From Streptomyces sp. ATexAB-D23 (GTDB lineage Bacteria; Actinomycetota; Actinomycetes; Streptomycetales; Streptomycetaceae), in contig NZ_KB892013.1 in the NCBI RefSeq assembly GCF_000373645.1, positions 1 to 64,000 of the forward strand: DNA of 64,000 nt. The letters run 5' to 3'. The notes beneath the pieces are model-generated. The model ran no database searches. It was not told the origin of the DNA and saw only the letters and a program-made list of their open reading frames with translations. This document shows, one piece after another, positions 42,961 to 52,685 of this stretch. The first letter of the stretch is position 1, and each line of letters opens with the position of its first letter. A program made the translations under genes and the position numbers.

Positions 42961-45900
42961 TTACCGGGCGGCGAGGGCCGCGTAGTCCGGGGCCGCGTTC
43001 GGCCGGCCGGCGACGCCCCCGAGGACGGTGCCCTGGTTGACCAGCCGGACCGAGTCGGGGCCGACGCCGCTCTGCTCGGCGGTGACCGCGAGCGCGACGG
43101 TGTTCTCGCCGTCCGGCTCCAGGAAGCCGGACGGGATGACGAACTCCTGCTGCGGGCCCACGTTGTTGACGTACTGGCCGGTGTTCCAGCCGTTGACGAA
43201 GAGCTGGACGCGGTACTTGTCCGTCCGGCCGCCCGCGTCCTCGATCCGCAGCGCGAGCGCGGTGTCGGCGCCCTTCGGCAGGTCGAGCCGGGCCGTGGTG
43301 CGATACCACCGCACGCCGGGCCGGTCGCTCTTGAGCGAGCCGGTGCTCGCCCACGACGCGTCCGGCGCGCCCGGCAGATGCCAGCCCCGGCGCTCCCCGT
43401 ACAGACCTCCGTTGTTGTAGAGCCCGCGCGCGGTGTCGGCGGGGTCGTCGCCGCCCTCGGCGCCCTGGACGCGCCATTCGGTCCTTCCGGCGCCGGCGAT
43501 GTCCACGTCGGCCAGTCCGCGGCCGCTCTTGGACCGGCCGTCGGAACTCCAGTCCTCGTACTGGCCCATGTTCCGCACCAGCACCGCCAGCACGGCGGGC
43601 TTCCCCGGCTCGGTCAGGCCCTCGGGGACGGTGTAGGCGGCGCTGCCGTCGCCCTGGGCGCCGAGGTAGTGGCCGTCGAGCCAGACCAGGGCGTGGCCGG
43701 CGGTTCCGGTCTTCACCGTGACCTTCACCGTGCTGCCGGCCTCGGTGGGTGTGTAGTGGCCGCGGTACCAGGTGTCGCCCTCGTGGAAGCCGTACTCGTC
43801 CGTGTCGAGCACGACTCCGGCGGCCGCGCCGGGACCGTGCCGGGGGTTCGCGGCGGTGGTGCGGTCCGCCTTCGTCCACGCCGAGTCGTCGAAGTCAGCC
43901 GTGCGCTCGGGATCGGACGCGGAGGTGCGCCAGGTGTCCAGGGGCGGCACCGGGACCCCGGCCGGTCCGGGCAGCCGGGCGACGAGCGCCCCAGAGGCGT
44001 CACGCTCGGCGCGGACGGCCCGGTTGTTCCACGTCAGGGTCTTCACCCCGGCCGGTGCGAAGACCCGCAGCGTCCCGGCCTCGCGGGTGTCGCCGGTGAG
44101 GTCGAGCGCGGTCCCCTTCACCCGGGCGGTCCGGGCGAGTTCCGGGCCGAGGACCAGCACCTGGCCGCCGCCCGCGTCGAGCTGCCAGGTGCCGGCGACG
44201 CCTTCCCGGTCGCCGATCACGACGGTGAGGTCACGGCCGCCGCCGCCCGAGATGCGTACGGTGCGGCTGCCGCCGTGCTCGTAGTCGAGTCGCAGGTCCT
44301 TGCGTACCGGGTCCCAGACGCTCTCCACGGGTGCCCCGTCCACGGTGGTGACCTCCGGCTGCTTCGCGTAGCGCAGGACGGTCTCGCCGTCCGTGCCCCT
44401 CGCCCCGTCGAGTACGAGCAGATCGCGTCCGGCGTTCAGCTGGGTGAGGAGCTGGGAGGTGGAGTAGACGAGCCGGTGCGATCCGAAGGCGTAGTCCGCC
44501 ACGAGGGTGGTGGCGTCCCGTCCGTCCACCGTGATCGCGGTGTCCGGTTTCTGCGGGACCCGCGCGTAGCCGCCGTCGCCGCTCAGGTCCAGGGGGAAGG
44601 TGACACGGCTGGTCGTGGTGTCGTTGGAGTCGGGGTGGCGCAGCGTGATGAGCCGCATGCCGTTGCCGGACACGGAGGTCTCGTCCGCCCGCTCGGTGGA
44701 CCGGCGCTGCTGGGCGCTCACCGGGCCGCCGCCCGTGACGGTGAGGCCGGGCGCGGTGTCGGGCGCGGCGGAGGCGATCGGCTTCACGGCGCTCTGCAGG
44801 TAGCCGAACTCCTTCTGGACGGCGAGCTTCGGCGTGATCGCGCGGTTCTCGGAGATGGCCGCCCCGTAGTCGTACGAGGTGAAGCCGGAGCCGGGGTCGC
44901 CGGTCCAGCCCCAGTTGGTGCCGCCGTACTCCATGTAGGTGTTGGAGAGGGTGGCCCCGTTGGCGAGGTTGTTCACGGCGAACTGGCGGGTGAACGCCTC
45001 GTCCGTGAACTTCGCGCACTCATCGGACTGGAAGTCGCGGCCCCACGCGGTGAACGCCCCGCCCTGGCCCTCGGCGATGAAGACCGGGGTGCCGGGCGAG
45101 TAGCCGCGGACGCGGGACTCGTAGTCGGTGAGCCCGCCCCGGCCGCCGGCGCAGTCGAAGCCCAGCGGGTAGGTGTCGAAGGCGTAGAGGCCGAGCCTGG
45201 AACCTCCGGGGCCGCCGGGCACGTTCCAGCCGTGGCCGTTGCCGTAGTCGTTGTGGAACAGCGGGACGGTGATGCCCTGCTCGACGACCGCGCTCTGGAG
45301 TTTCTCGATGTAGTCGATGTGCTCCGCGGAGTTGTCGATCTGTTCGTTCTCGACCTGGTAGACAAGGACGCTGCCGCCGCCGTCGGTGATCTGGTGCCGG
45401 CCGATGATGCCGTTGACGGCCTTCAGCCACTCCAGGTCGGCCGCCAGGTTCTGCGGGTCGGCGGTGCGCTGCTCGCCGCCGTAGGTGCTCATGTACGGCG
45501 GCAGTCCGCCCATGCTCGCTTCGGCGTTGATGTACGGGCCGGGGCGGGCGATGACGTACAGGCCCTCCTCCTCGGCCATGGTCAGGAGCCGGTCGATGTC
45601 GCGGATGCCGCTGAAGTCGTAGGAGCCGGGCCGCTGCGAGTGGTAGCCCCAGAAGAAGTACAGCGAGACGGCGTTGAAGCCCGACGCCTTGAGCTTCTGC
45701 AGGACGTCGCGCCACTGGTCGGGGCTGGGCAGTCGCCAGTAGTGGAACTCTCCGGACCAGACGACCAGCCGCTCCCCGTCGATCTTGAGTGACTTCTCGT
45801 CCCAGGTGACGGTGTGGGGGCGGTGGTCGTTGCCCGGGAAGCGGTGGGTGGTGGCCTCGGCGGCGGCCGCCCGCCCGGCCTCGGGAGCCGGGTGGGCGGA

Positions 45901-46014
45901 GACCGGGGAGGGGGAGAACAGGGACAGCGCGAGTCCGGTGGCCAGGCCGCCGACGACCACGCGGCGCCGTAAGCGGCGCGGGCGTGTCCTCGGCGGGTGG
46001 GAGTGCTGTGTCAT
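42961..46014 (-). CDS. Secreted GH35 beta-galactosidase
   Basis: A 1017-residue glycoside hydrolase family 35 enzyme with a signal peptide (residues 1 to about 42, with an RRR stretch that could use the Tat route). The catalytic barrel opens VVWSGEFHYWRLPSPDQWRD; the acid/base Glu lies in VLVYQVENEQIDNS (about 220) and the nucleophile in PVFIAEGQGGAF (about 313). Several beta-sandwich domains follow, the last with WHLPGAPDASWASTG-type jelly-roll segments, so it probably binds polysaccharide. It is the last gene of the sulfatase-transporter operon and would release galactose units outside the cell. Confidence 0.92.
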   Translation of the reverse strand: MTQHSHPPRTRPRRLRRRVVVGGLATGLALSLFSPSPVSAHPAPEAGRAAAAEATTHRFPGNDHRPHTVTWDEKSLKIDGERLVVWSGEFHYWRLPSPDQWRDVLQKLKASGFNAVSLYFFWGYHSQRPGSYDFSGIRDIDRLLTMAEEEGLYVIARPGPYINAEASMGGLPPYMSTYGGEQRTADPQNLAADLEWLKAVNGIIGRHQITDGGGSVLVYQVENEQIDNSAEHIDYIEKLQSAVVEQGITVPLFHNDYGNGHGWNVPGGPGGSRLGLYAFDTYPLGFDCAGGRGGLTDYESRVRGYSPGTPVFIAEGQGGAFTAWGRDFQSDECAKFTDEAFTRQFAVNNLANGATLSNTYMEYGGTNWGWTGDPGSGFTSYDYGAAISENRAITPKLAVQKEFGYLQSAVKPIASAAPDTAPGLTVTGGGPVSAQQRRSTERADETSVSGNGMRLITLRHPDSNDTTTSRVTFPLDLSGDGGYARVPQKPDTAITVDGRDATTLVADYAFGSHRLVYSTSQLLTQLNAGRDLLVLDGARGTDGETVLRYAKQPEVTTVDGAPVESVWDPVRKDLRLDYEHGGSRTVRISGGGGRDLTVVIGDREGVAGTWQLDAGGGQVLVLGPELARTARVKGTALDLTGDTREAGTLRVFAPAGVKTLTWNNRAVRAERDASGALVARLPGPAGVPVPPLDTWRTSASDPERTADFDDSAWTKADRTTAANPRHGPGAAAGVVLDTDEYGFHEGDTWYRGHYTPTEAGSTVKVTVKTGTAGHALVWLDGHYLGAQGDGSAAYTVPEGLTEPGKPAVLAVLVRNMGQYEDWSSDGRSKSGRGLADVDIAGAGRTEWRVQGAEGGDDPADTARGLYNNGGLYGERRGWHLPGAPDASWASTGSLKSDRPGVRWYRTTARLDLPKGADTALALRIEDAGGRTDKYRVQLFVNGWNTGQYVNNVGPQQEFVIPSGFLEPDGENTVALAVTAEQSGVGPDSVRLVNQGTVLGGVAGRPNAAPDYAALAAR

Positions 46015-46073
46015 GGACGCCCTTTCGCTGGTGTGCTCGTGGTGCGGGTCCGTGGGCCGTGCGGCGGTACGGG

Positions 46074-48329
46074 TCAGCGGATGTCGGCGACCACCTGGGA
46101 GGCGACGAGCCGGGTACCGTCGGCGAGGTGGAAGTCCAGCGTGACCGGATGGGTGCCGGCCGCCGCGTCGGCCGCGGCGCTCACGGCGACCCGCTGGGCG
46201 TCGCCCCGGGTCCCGCGCACCTTCAGCGTGCCGTGGGACGGCCGTACGAGGACGCCGTCCGGTGCGGTGGCCGTCCAGTGCACGGTGTGGCCGGTGAAGT
46301 CGGCGTCCTGGGCCTCGACGTCGAGCCGGACCGCGTCGCCGCCCCGTTCCAGCACCAGGACCCCGGGGTCGGCGAACCCGGCGGCCGGGCCCGCGTAGCT
46401 GTCGACGACGTCCTGCCGGATCCTCGCGTCGTCGTAGGGGGCCTGGCCATCGGGCCCGTTCCAGCGCCACCACGCCTGCATGTTGGGCAGGCAGATCCCG
46501 TTGAACCGGTTGCGGTGCACGAGCGCGCGGTACTCCCGGCGGGCCGCGTCGAGTTCGGCGCCGTCCGCCGGGGCCAGGCCGATCCGCATGTCGGCCAGTG
46601 CCACCTCGGCGTTGCGGACCAGCCGGTCCAGGACCGTGCGGGGCGCCGCGCTTGTCACCTGCCCCGCCGCCTCCCGCAGCGCCGCTCGGGCCTGCCCGTA
46701 CGCGGTGCTGAGCGCGCCGGCGGCGTGCGTGTCCGGGTCCAGACGCGTCAGGTCGTAGTAGCGGCGCATGGCGGGCACCGCCCGGTCCCCGAAGCGGGCG
46801 TGCAGGTACCCGTCCAGGAACTCCTCCGCGTCCAGGGAGCTGTCCCAGGCCAGCGCGGCGACCAGGCTCTGTACGTGCTCGTACGTGATCCAGTCGCCGG
46901 GCTCGCTGTACATGCCGATGCCGTCGAGCCCGAGCCCCGCCTCGAAGGCGGCGTCGCCCGCGATGGTGGCCAGCGGGTGCACGGGCAGGCTCCGCCAGCG
47001 GTAGCGCCGGTAGTACTCGTACATGGCGAGCGGGCCGCTGTGCGTGGTCCGCCAGGCGCGCAGCGCGTCCGCGAAAGGGACGTTGGCCCCGATGGCCGGG
47101 TCGCCGAGGTGGCCGTCGTAGTTCCGGGAGTAGGCGGCGAAGTCCACGATGACCTCGGGGTCGCTCGCGTACTCGGCGGCGGGCGGACGCACCGTGGAGG
47201 CGTACGCGATCCGTTCGACCCGGACCCCGGGCAGCTCCCGGCGCAGCACCTCGGCCAGTTCGTTGACCACCACCGACTCGGCGTTGGAGGCGGTGCCGTA
47301 CCGGTCGAGGACGGGCTTCTGGAAGGCGCCGACGTCCGGGGGCCAGCAGTCGAACACCGTGATCTCCGGGCGCTCCCGGAGGAAGGCGACGACCTTGCCG
47401 ACGTAGGCGTCGAGCGCCTCGGGGTTGTAGATGTCGAAGACCGGGCCGCCGGACTCGTAGAACTGCGGGTGGTCGGCCTTCGGCAGGAAGCTGTCGTAGC
47501 CGTGCCCGCCGGTCTCGATCCGCAGTCCCCGCTTGCCCGCCTCCCGGGCCAGTACGTCGCGCACCTTGTCGTACGCGGTGACGCCGAGGCCCAGGTAGTC
47601 GGTCGGGTAGACGAAGGTGTTGAGCCGGTTCTTGGCCATCCAGTCGAGCAGCGGCGGAAGGCTCGCGGCGGTGTGGCTGAACCCCTCCTCGGCGTACTGC
47701 CGCCGCAGCCCCGTGGCGGGCCGGTCGGTGTGGCGTACGGCCGGCAGGGCGAGGTCACGGGTGGCGGGTACGTGTTCGTGGTGGCCCTCGTACGCGGGGA
47801 AGGCGGGGGCGAAGAAGCGGACGCCGGCCAGCTCCAGGAGTGCGTACACCGCGTACAGCGGGGCCCGGTCGCCGAGACCGGTCAGCAGGAGGCAGGTGGC
47901 GTCGCCGAGCAGGGTGAAGGAGTCCTCGGGGGCGCCGGCGAGTTCGTGTCCGGCGTCGGCGAGGCGGCTCGCGGTGATCCGGCCGCCGCCGGTCCCGGTG
48001 TGCAGGGCCACCAGGCCGGTGACGCCCTCGGGTGCGGCGGCGGGGGCGGGGACGGCGCGCAGCGGGAGGCGGACGCCGGTGATCGCGCGGAGGTAGTCGC
48101 GCAGTTCGGCCGCGGCGAACCGGGCGCTGCCGCCGCCCCACCACAGGACCGAGGCGCGGGCCCGGCCGCCGGATGCCACCCGGAGCGGGCCGCCGGACGC
48201 TGCCGCCCCGGTGGCGGTGGTCCCGGCGACGAGGGCCGCTCCGGCGAGGCCGGCCGCTCCGACGAGGAAGCCGCGCCGTCTCACCCCTTCCGCCGGGCTG
48301 GTGGTGTCGGTGCGCGGCGAGTCGTTCAT
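46074..48329 (-). CDS. Tat-exported DUF4838 protein
   Basis: A 751-residue secreted protein with a Tat signal (VRRRGFLVGAAGLAGAALVA). Residues about 55-170 resemble the zincin-like N-terminal domain of alpha-glucuronidases and hexosaminidases, and DUF4838 (residues about 190-560) is a barrel-like domain (NRLNTFVYPTDYLGLGVTAY segment, YEYYRRYRWRSLP). A C-terminal beta domain follows. No catalytic acids can be assigned. Its ATG overlaps the substrate-binding protein stop as ATGA, so it belongs firmly to the operon. It may be an undescribed glycosidase for the sulfated or acidic sugar. Confidence 0.82.
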   Translation of the reverse strand: MNDSPRTDTTSPAEGVRRRGFLVGAAGLAGAALVAGTTATGAAASGGPLRVASGGRARASVLWWGGGSARFAAAELRDYLRAITGVRLPLRAVPAPAAAPEGVTGLVALHTGTGGGRITASRLADAGHELAGAPEDSFTLLGDATCLLLTGLGDRAPLYAVYALLELAGVRFFAPAFPAYEGHHEHVPATRDLALPAVRHTDRPATGLRRQYAEEGFSHTAASLPPLLDWMAKNRLNTFVYPTDYLGLGVTAYDKVRDVLAREAGKRGLRIETGGHGYDSFLPKADHPQFYESGGPVFDIYNPEALDAYVGKVVAFLRERPEITVFDCWPPDVGAFQKPVLDRYGTASNAESVVVNELAEVLRRELPGVRVERIAYASTVRPPAAEYASDPEVIVDFAAYSRNYDGHLGDPAIGANVPFADALRAWRTTHSGPLAMYEYYRRYRWRSLPVHPLATIAGDAAFEAGLGLDGIGMYSEPGDWITYEHVQSLVAALAWDSSLDAEEFLDGYLHARFGDRAVPAMRRYYDLTRLDPDTHAAGALSTAYGQARAALREAAGQVTSAAPRTVLDRLVRNAEVALADMRIGLAPADGAELDAARREYRALVHRNRFNGICLPNMQAWWRWNGPDGQAPYDDARIRQDVVDSYAGPAAGFADPGVLVLERGGDAVRLDVEAQDADFTGHTVHWTATAPDGVLVRPSHGTLKVRGTRGDAQRVAVSAAADAAAGTHPVTLDFHLADGTRLVASQVVADIR

Positions 48330-49351
48330 GAGCGGTCCGCCTTTCCGGCTGCGGCGTAGAGGTCGCCGAGGTAGTAGTCCTTGGCCTTGCCCGGGTCGGG
48401 CAGCTTGCCCATCCGGTTGAAGTTGGCGGCCAGTTCGTCGAACCAGCCGTCGACCGTGCCGTCCTGGGTGAGCTTCGTCAGCTCGGCGGAAGGCAGGATC
48501 CTGACGTACTTCGTGGAGCCCTTGAGCCCGCCGGCCGGCAGCTTCAGGAAGTCGGCGGTGACGGTCTCCGACTCCTCGGGGTGGGCCGCGATCCAGTCAC
48601 CGGCCGACTTGAGGACGCCGGTCACCTTCTTCACGAGTCCGGGGTCGCCGGAGGCGAGCTTCGGCTGGGTGACGAAGACATTCGGGAAGGTCAGCTCGGG
48701 GTAGTAGTCCTCGGTCCTGCTGATCTCCTTGAGGTCGGGGACCTTCTTCTTCATCGTGTCGATCAGCGGGTACCAGGTGGCGGCCGCGTCCACCTGGCCG
48801 GAGGAGAACGCCGTGACGACGGTCGAGGCGTCCATGGCGACCTTGGTGATGTCGTCGGCCTTCAGCCCGGCCTTGCTGAGCGCCAGGTTGAGGATCATGT
48901 CGCCGGAGGTTCCCTCGGCGACGGCGACCTTCTTGCCCTTCAAGTCGGCGGGCTTCTCGATGCCGGAGCCGGGCCGGGCGATGACCCGGTCGGCGAGGCC
49001 CAGCATGTTGACGGAGACGATGGATGCCTTGCCGGAGGCGGGCAGCCACAGGGCGCCGGGGCCGAGGTAGCCGAAGTCCAGGTTGCCGGTGCCCAGGGCC
49101 TGGACCTGGAGCGGGCCGTTGGTGAAGACCTTCAGCTGGGGGTCGATGCCGGCCTTCTTCCACAGCCCCTGCTTCTGGGCGACGGCCAGGGCGACGGAGC
49201 CGCTGTAGTCGGCGATGTAGCCGAAGCTCACCTTCCTCGGGCCGCCGGCGGAGTCCGAGGAATCGTCCCCGCAGCCGGCGGCGGTGGAGACGAGGGCGAG
49301 GGCGAGGAGCAGGCCGGCCGCGCGGCGGCGGACGGTACGGATCGGCTTCAT
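48326..49351 (-). CDS. Sulfonate/taurine-type ABC substrate-binding lipoprotein
   Basis: A 341-residue solute-binding protein of the SsuA/TauA/NrtA fold, with a lipobox Cys at residue 27 (VSTAAGCGDD). The mature start VSFGYIADYSGSVALAVAQK and the QVDAAATWYPLIDTM segment are typical. Relatives bind sulfonates, nitrate or other small anions rather than oligosaccharides. Its start overlaps the ATPase gene stop as ATGA. Here it sits between a sulfatase and glycan hydrolases, so a sulfated sugar or sulfated fragment is the inferred cargo. Confidence 0.9.
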   Translation of the reverse strand: MKPIRTVRRRAAGLLLALALVSTAAGCGDDSSDSAGGPRKVSFGYIADYSGSVALAVAQKQGLWKKAGIDPQLKVFTNGPLQVQALGTGNLDFGYLGPGALWLPASGKASIVSVNMLGLADRVIARPGSGIEKPADLKGKKVAVAEGTSGDMILNLALSKAGLKADDITKVAMDASTVVTAFSSGQVDAAATWYPLIDTMKKKVPDLKEISRTEDYYPELTFPNVFVTQPKLASGDPGLVKKVTGVLKSAGDWIAAHPEESETVTADFLKLPAGGLKGSTKYVRILPSAELTKLTQDGTVDGWFDELAANFNRMGKLPDPGKAKDYYLGDLYAAAGKADRS

Positions 49352-50130
49352 GACGCGATTCCTTCGAGCGGGGCGGGCTGGTGGTGCACGGCGTGCCACA
49401 CCTGGGCGCGCAGGGCGGCGAACTCGGGCGACAGGCGCATCTCCTCGGTCCGCGGGTAGGGCAGCGTGACCGGGATGACGGTGTGGATGCGGCCGGGGCG
49501 GGCCGCCATGACGACGACGCGGTTCGCGAGGAAGACCGCCTCGTCCACGTCGTGGGTGATGAACATGACGGTGCGCCGGTCGCGGCCCCAGGTGTCCAGG
49601 AGCGATTCCTGCATCCGGACCCGGGTGAGGGAGTCGAGGGCGCCGAAGGGTTCGTCCATCAGGAGGACCTTGGGGTCCACGGCGTAGGCGCGGGCGATGG
49701 CGCAGCGCTGTTTCATGCCGCCGGAGAGGGTCTTGGGCAGCGAGTCGGCGAAGTCGGTGAGGCCGACGAGTTCGATGACCTCGCGGGCGCGGCGGCGGCG
49801 TTCCTCCTTCCTGACCCCGGCGACCTTCAGTCCGTACTCGACGTTGGCGGCGACGGTCATCCAGGGGAAGAGCGCGTACTGCTGGAAGATGACGCCCCGT
49901 TCGGGGGAGGGCCCGCCGACCGGGACGCCGTCGACCAGGACTTCGCCGCCCGTGGCGTCGAGGAGTCCGGCGGCGATGTTCATCAGGGTGCTCTTGCCGC
50001 AGCCGGAGGGGCCGACGACGGTGACGAATTCGCCGTCCTCGATGTCCAGGGCGACATGGTCCAGGGCGAGGAATCCGCCGTCCTTGACCGCGAAGTCCTT
50101 CGTGACGTCGAGGAAGTTGATGGTGGGCAT
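49348..50130 (-). CDS. Sulfonate/taurine-type ABC transporter ATPase
   Basis: A 260-residue ATPase of the SsuB/TauB class. Walker A is VVGPSGCGKSTLMNIAAGLL, the signature is TLSGGMKQRCAIARAYAVDP and Walker B is KVLLMDEPFGALDS. It powers import through the adjacent permease. The gene is overlapped by the binding-protein gene and lies three bases after the permease stop, so the three transporter genes form one translational unit, unlike the MsiK-dependent sugar importer at the window start. Confidence 0.95.
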   Translation of the reverse strand: MPTINFLDVTKDFAVKDGGFLALDHVALDIEDGEFVTVVGPSGCGKSTLMNIAAGLLDATGGEVLVDGVPVGGPSPERGVIFQQYALFPWMTVAANVEYGLKVAGVRKEERRRRAREVIELVGLTDFADSLPKTLSGGMKQRCAIARAYAVDPKVLLMDEPFGALDSLTRVRMQESLLDTWGRDRRTVMFITHDVDEAVFLANRVVVMAARPGRIHTVIPVTLPYPRTEEMRLSPEFAALRAQVWHAVHHQPAPLEGIAS

Positions 50131-50133
50131 GGG

Positions 50134-50997
50134 TTACCGCCGTTCCTGCCAGTGGGTGAGCCGGCGCTCGGTGAGGAGCAGCAGCCGGTCCATGGCGAGT
50201 CCGATCGCCCCGATGGCGATGAGCTGGACGAAGATGGTCGGCAGGTCGTAGTAGAGCTGCGCCTGCTGCATCCGGAAACCGAGGCCGCCCTGGGCGGCGA
50301 TGAGTTCGGCGGCGACGACGGTCGCCCACGAGGCGCCGAGGCCGATCCGCATGCCGACCAGGATGAACGGGGTGGACGCGGGCACGACGACGCCGAGGAA
50401 GACCTGTGGGTCGCGGGCGCCGAGGACCCGGGCCGCGTTGACGAGGGTGACGTCGACGGCGACGACGCCCTGGAAGGTGGAGACGACGCAGGACAGGAAC
50501 GAGGCCAGGAAGATCACGAAGATCTTGGGCGTCTCGTCGATGCCCATGAGCACGATGGCCAGCGGGATGATCGCGAGCGGCGGCACCATGCGGAAGAACT
50601 GCAGCCAGGGCTCGATCAGTCTGCGGACGACCGGGTACCAGCCCATGACGAATCCGACGGGTATCGCGAGGGCGACGCCGAGGACGTAGCCGATGAGGAC
50701 GCGTTCGAGGCTGGCGCCCGCGTCCTCGAAGAGCGTGCCGTTCGCGATGAGTTCACCGGCGCGGCGGCCCACGGCGACGGGTCCGGGGAAGCCGTCGACG
50801 CCGCTGTTCGCGAGGACGGTCCAGGCGAGCAGCCCGAGTGCCGCGGAGGCGAGGCCGAGGAGTACGGAGGTGAGCCGGCCCGTGCCGCGTTTCCTCGTGG
50901 CCCTGCCTGGCGGGCGTCGGGCGGCCGACGGCTCGGTGACCGGCGGGCCGGGTGGTTTCGTCGGGTCCGGTGCGCGGGTCTTGTCCTGCACGCTCAT
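50134..50997 (-). CDS. Sulfonate/taurine-type ABC transporter permease
   Basis: A 287-residue permease of the SsuC/TauC class with about six helices after a Pro/Arg-rich cytoplasmic N-terminus of some 45 residues. The EAA loop appears as [20 protein letters not shown] near residue 190. Its ATG overlaps the sulfatase stop as ATGA, which ties transport of the substrate to its desulfation. It forms the transmembrane channel for the ATPase and lipoprotein encoded downstream. Confidence 0.93.
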   Translation of the reverse strand: MSVQDKTRAPDPTKPPGPPVTEPSAARRPPGRATRKRGTGRLTSVLLGLASAALGLLAWTVLANSGVDGFPGPVAVGRRAGELIANGTLFEDAGASLERVLIGYVLGVALAIPVGFVMGWYPVVRRLIEPWLQFFRMVPPLAIIPLAIVLMGIDETPKIFVIFLASFLSCVVSTFQGVVAVDVTLVNAARVLGARDPQVFLGVVVPASTPFILVGMRIGLGASWATVVAAELIAAQGGLGFRMQQAQLYYDLPTIFVQLIAIGAIGLAMDRLLLLTERRLTHWQERR

Positions 50998-52481
50998 GCC
51001 ACTTCCTCCGCGACCCCGTCGACGTCGGCCGCCCGGCCGCCGCCGATGTCGGCCATGTAGCTCATCCAGGTGTAGGCGGGGTCGCCGCGGCGCAGCAGTT
51101 CGCGGTAGAGGCGGACGGTGAGGTCGCGCCTGACCTGGGCGTAGGCGGGCGCCTCGTACACGTTGCGCAGTTCGTGGGGGTCGGTCTCCAGGTCGTACAG
51201 CTCGTGCACGCTCTCCGGGTTGTGGACCAGCTTGTGGCGCCGGTCGCGGATCATGCGCTGGGAGTACGGGAAGTGGTGGCCGTGGAATTCGGTGACGACC
51301 TGGTCGCGGGCGTCGCCGGCCTTCTCGCCGTGCAGCAGCGGCAGCAGGCTGGTGCCGTCGCAGGGTTCGGGCACGGGCGCGCCGACCAGTTCGAGGATGG
51401 TCGGGTTGAGGTCGATGAGGGTGGCGAAGTCGTCGTTGACCTGGGCGGGGGCGCCGGGGACGCGGGCGATGCCGGGGATGTTGTAGATGTCCTCGTACAT
51501 CGCGGGGCCCTTGTCGTTGAGCCGGTGGGCGCCGGTGAACTCGCCGTGGTCCGCGGTGAAGAAGACCGCCGTGTCGTCCCACAGGCCGTGGCCCTTGAGC
51601 GCCTCGACGAGTCGTCCGACCTGGTGGTCGATCATCGTGACGTAGCCCCAGTAGACGGCGATGAGCTTGCGCCAGGCGGCGGCGTCGAAGGCGTCGGACG
51701 ACCAGTAGGCGCTGTACTGGCGCTGCACCTCGGGCTTGCCCGCGAAGGTCTCGGCCATGGACGCGGGCAGGGGCACGTCGTCGGGGTCGTAGAGGTCGTA
51801 GTAGTGGTCGGGGATCAGGTAGGGCAGGTGCGGGCCGTACCAGTGGCAGGAGAGCATGAACGGCTTGCCGGTCGCCTTCCAGTCGGCGGCGTAGCGGTCC
51901 AGCAGGCCGAGTGTGCGGTCGGTGAGGAACGCCTCGATGGTGGCTTCGGCGGGCTGCTGGAGCCGTCCGGCGATGAGGTGGCCGCGTCCGGTGCCGTTGG
52001 CGGCGGTCCCGAAGACGGGTTCGCGTACCGCGAAGGGCGGGAAGCCGTTGTCGTCGAGCCACTTCTCGTACGAGGGGTGGTGTACGGGGTTGAGCGCGCC
52101 GGGCAGGTGCTCGCCGTCCAGGCCGTAGAACTCGGGGCCGCGCTCGCGGCCGATGTGCCATTTGCCGACGTGGCCGACCGCGTAGCCCCGGTCCGTCAGC
52201 TGGCGCCAGAGCATGGGGCTGTCGTCGGACAGCTCGTCCTTGCTGCCGCCGTTGCGCTCGGGGTTGTTGAGCATGCCGTGGCGGAACGGGTGCAGGCCGG
52301 TGGCCAGGGAGGCGCGGGCCGGGGTGCAGATGGCGGTCGGGGTGTAGAAGCGGTCGAAACGGGTCCCTTCGGCCGCCAGGGCGTCCAGGGCGGGGGTGTC
52401 GACGAGCGGGTTGCCGTAACACCCCAGGGTGTCGGTCCGGTGCTGGTCGGTCATCAGGAACAGGATGTTGCGCGGAGCCAC
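50994..52481 (-). CDS. Cytoplasmic type I sulfatase
   Basis: A 495-residue alkaline-phosphatase-fold sulfatase. The formylglycine site is the classic CTPAR (Cys52 in [16 protein letters not shown]). Metal ligands begin at [19 protein letters not shown], and GHVGKWHIG and FFTADHGEF are the other conserved boxes. There is no signal peptide, so the enzyme stays in the cytoplasm, needing imported substrate. The Cys is converted to formylglycine by a FGE; one is encoded in the divergent operon. The start is GTG at 52481. It is the first gene of the transporter-glycosidase operon. Confidence 0.94.
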   Translation of the reverse strand: MAPRNILFLMTDQHRTDTLGCYGNPLVDTPALDALAAEGTRFDRFYTPTAICTPARASLATGLHPFRHGMLNNPERNGGSKDELSDDSPMLWRQLTDRGYAVGHVGKWHIGRERGPEFYGLDGEHLPGALNPVHHPSYEKWLDDNGFPPFAVREPVFGTAANGTGRGHLIAGRLQQPAEATIEAFLTDRTLGLLDRYAADWKATGKPFMLSCHWYGPHLPYLIPDHYYDLYDPDDVPLPASMAETFAGKPEVQRQYSAYWSSDAFDAAAWRKLIAVYWGYVTMIDHQVGRLVEALKGHGLWDDTAVFFTADHGEFTGAHRLNDKGPAMYEDIYNIPGIARVPGAPAQVNDDFATLIDLNPTILELVGAPVPEPCDGTSLLPLLHGEKAGDARDQVVTEFHGHHFPYSQRMIRDRRHKLVHNPESVHELYDLETDPHELRNVYEAPAYAQVRRDLTVRLYRELLRRGDPAYTWMSYMADIGGGRAADVDGVAEEVA

Positions 52482-52685
52482 TCGGGCCGCCCTTTCGGTG
52501 GTCGCTCATGGTGGTGGCGGGGGCCGGCCGGGGCGTGTTGCGGGGGTGCTCGACGCAGGCCGGCTCCGGCGATTGACGGGAACTGTAGGGAGGACCAGTT
52601 TTTTACGTCAACCCTCGGGAATAAACATTGTGTGAATTCGTCCGGTGCGTTGACAGAAACCCCTCGACCGATCGACCATGCCTCC

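Noticed and set aside
43378..45792. 804-codon plus-strand open frame over the GH35 gene
   Set aside because: Antisense shadow with Gly/Val/Arg-rich sequence; the GH35 motifs are all on the minus strand.
45984..48359. 791-codon plus-strand open frame over the DUF4838 gene
   Set aside because: Antisense shadow; the Tat signal and the domain structure are on the minus strand.
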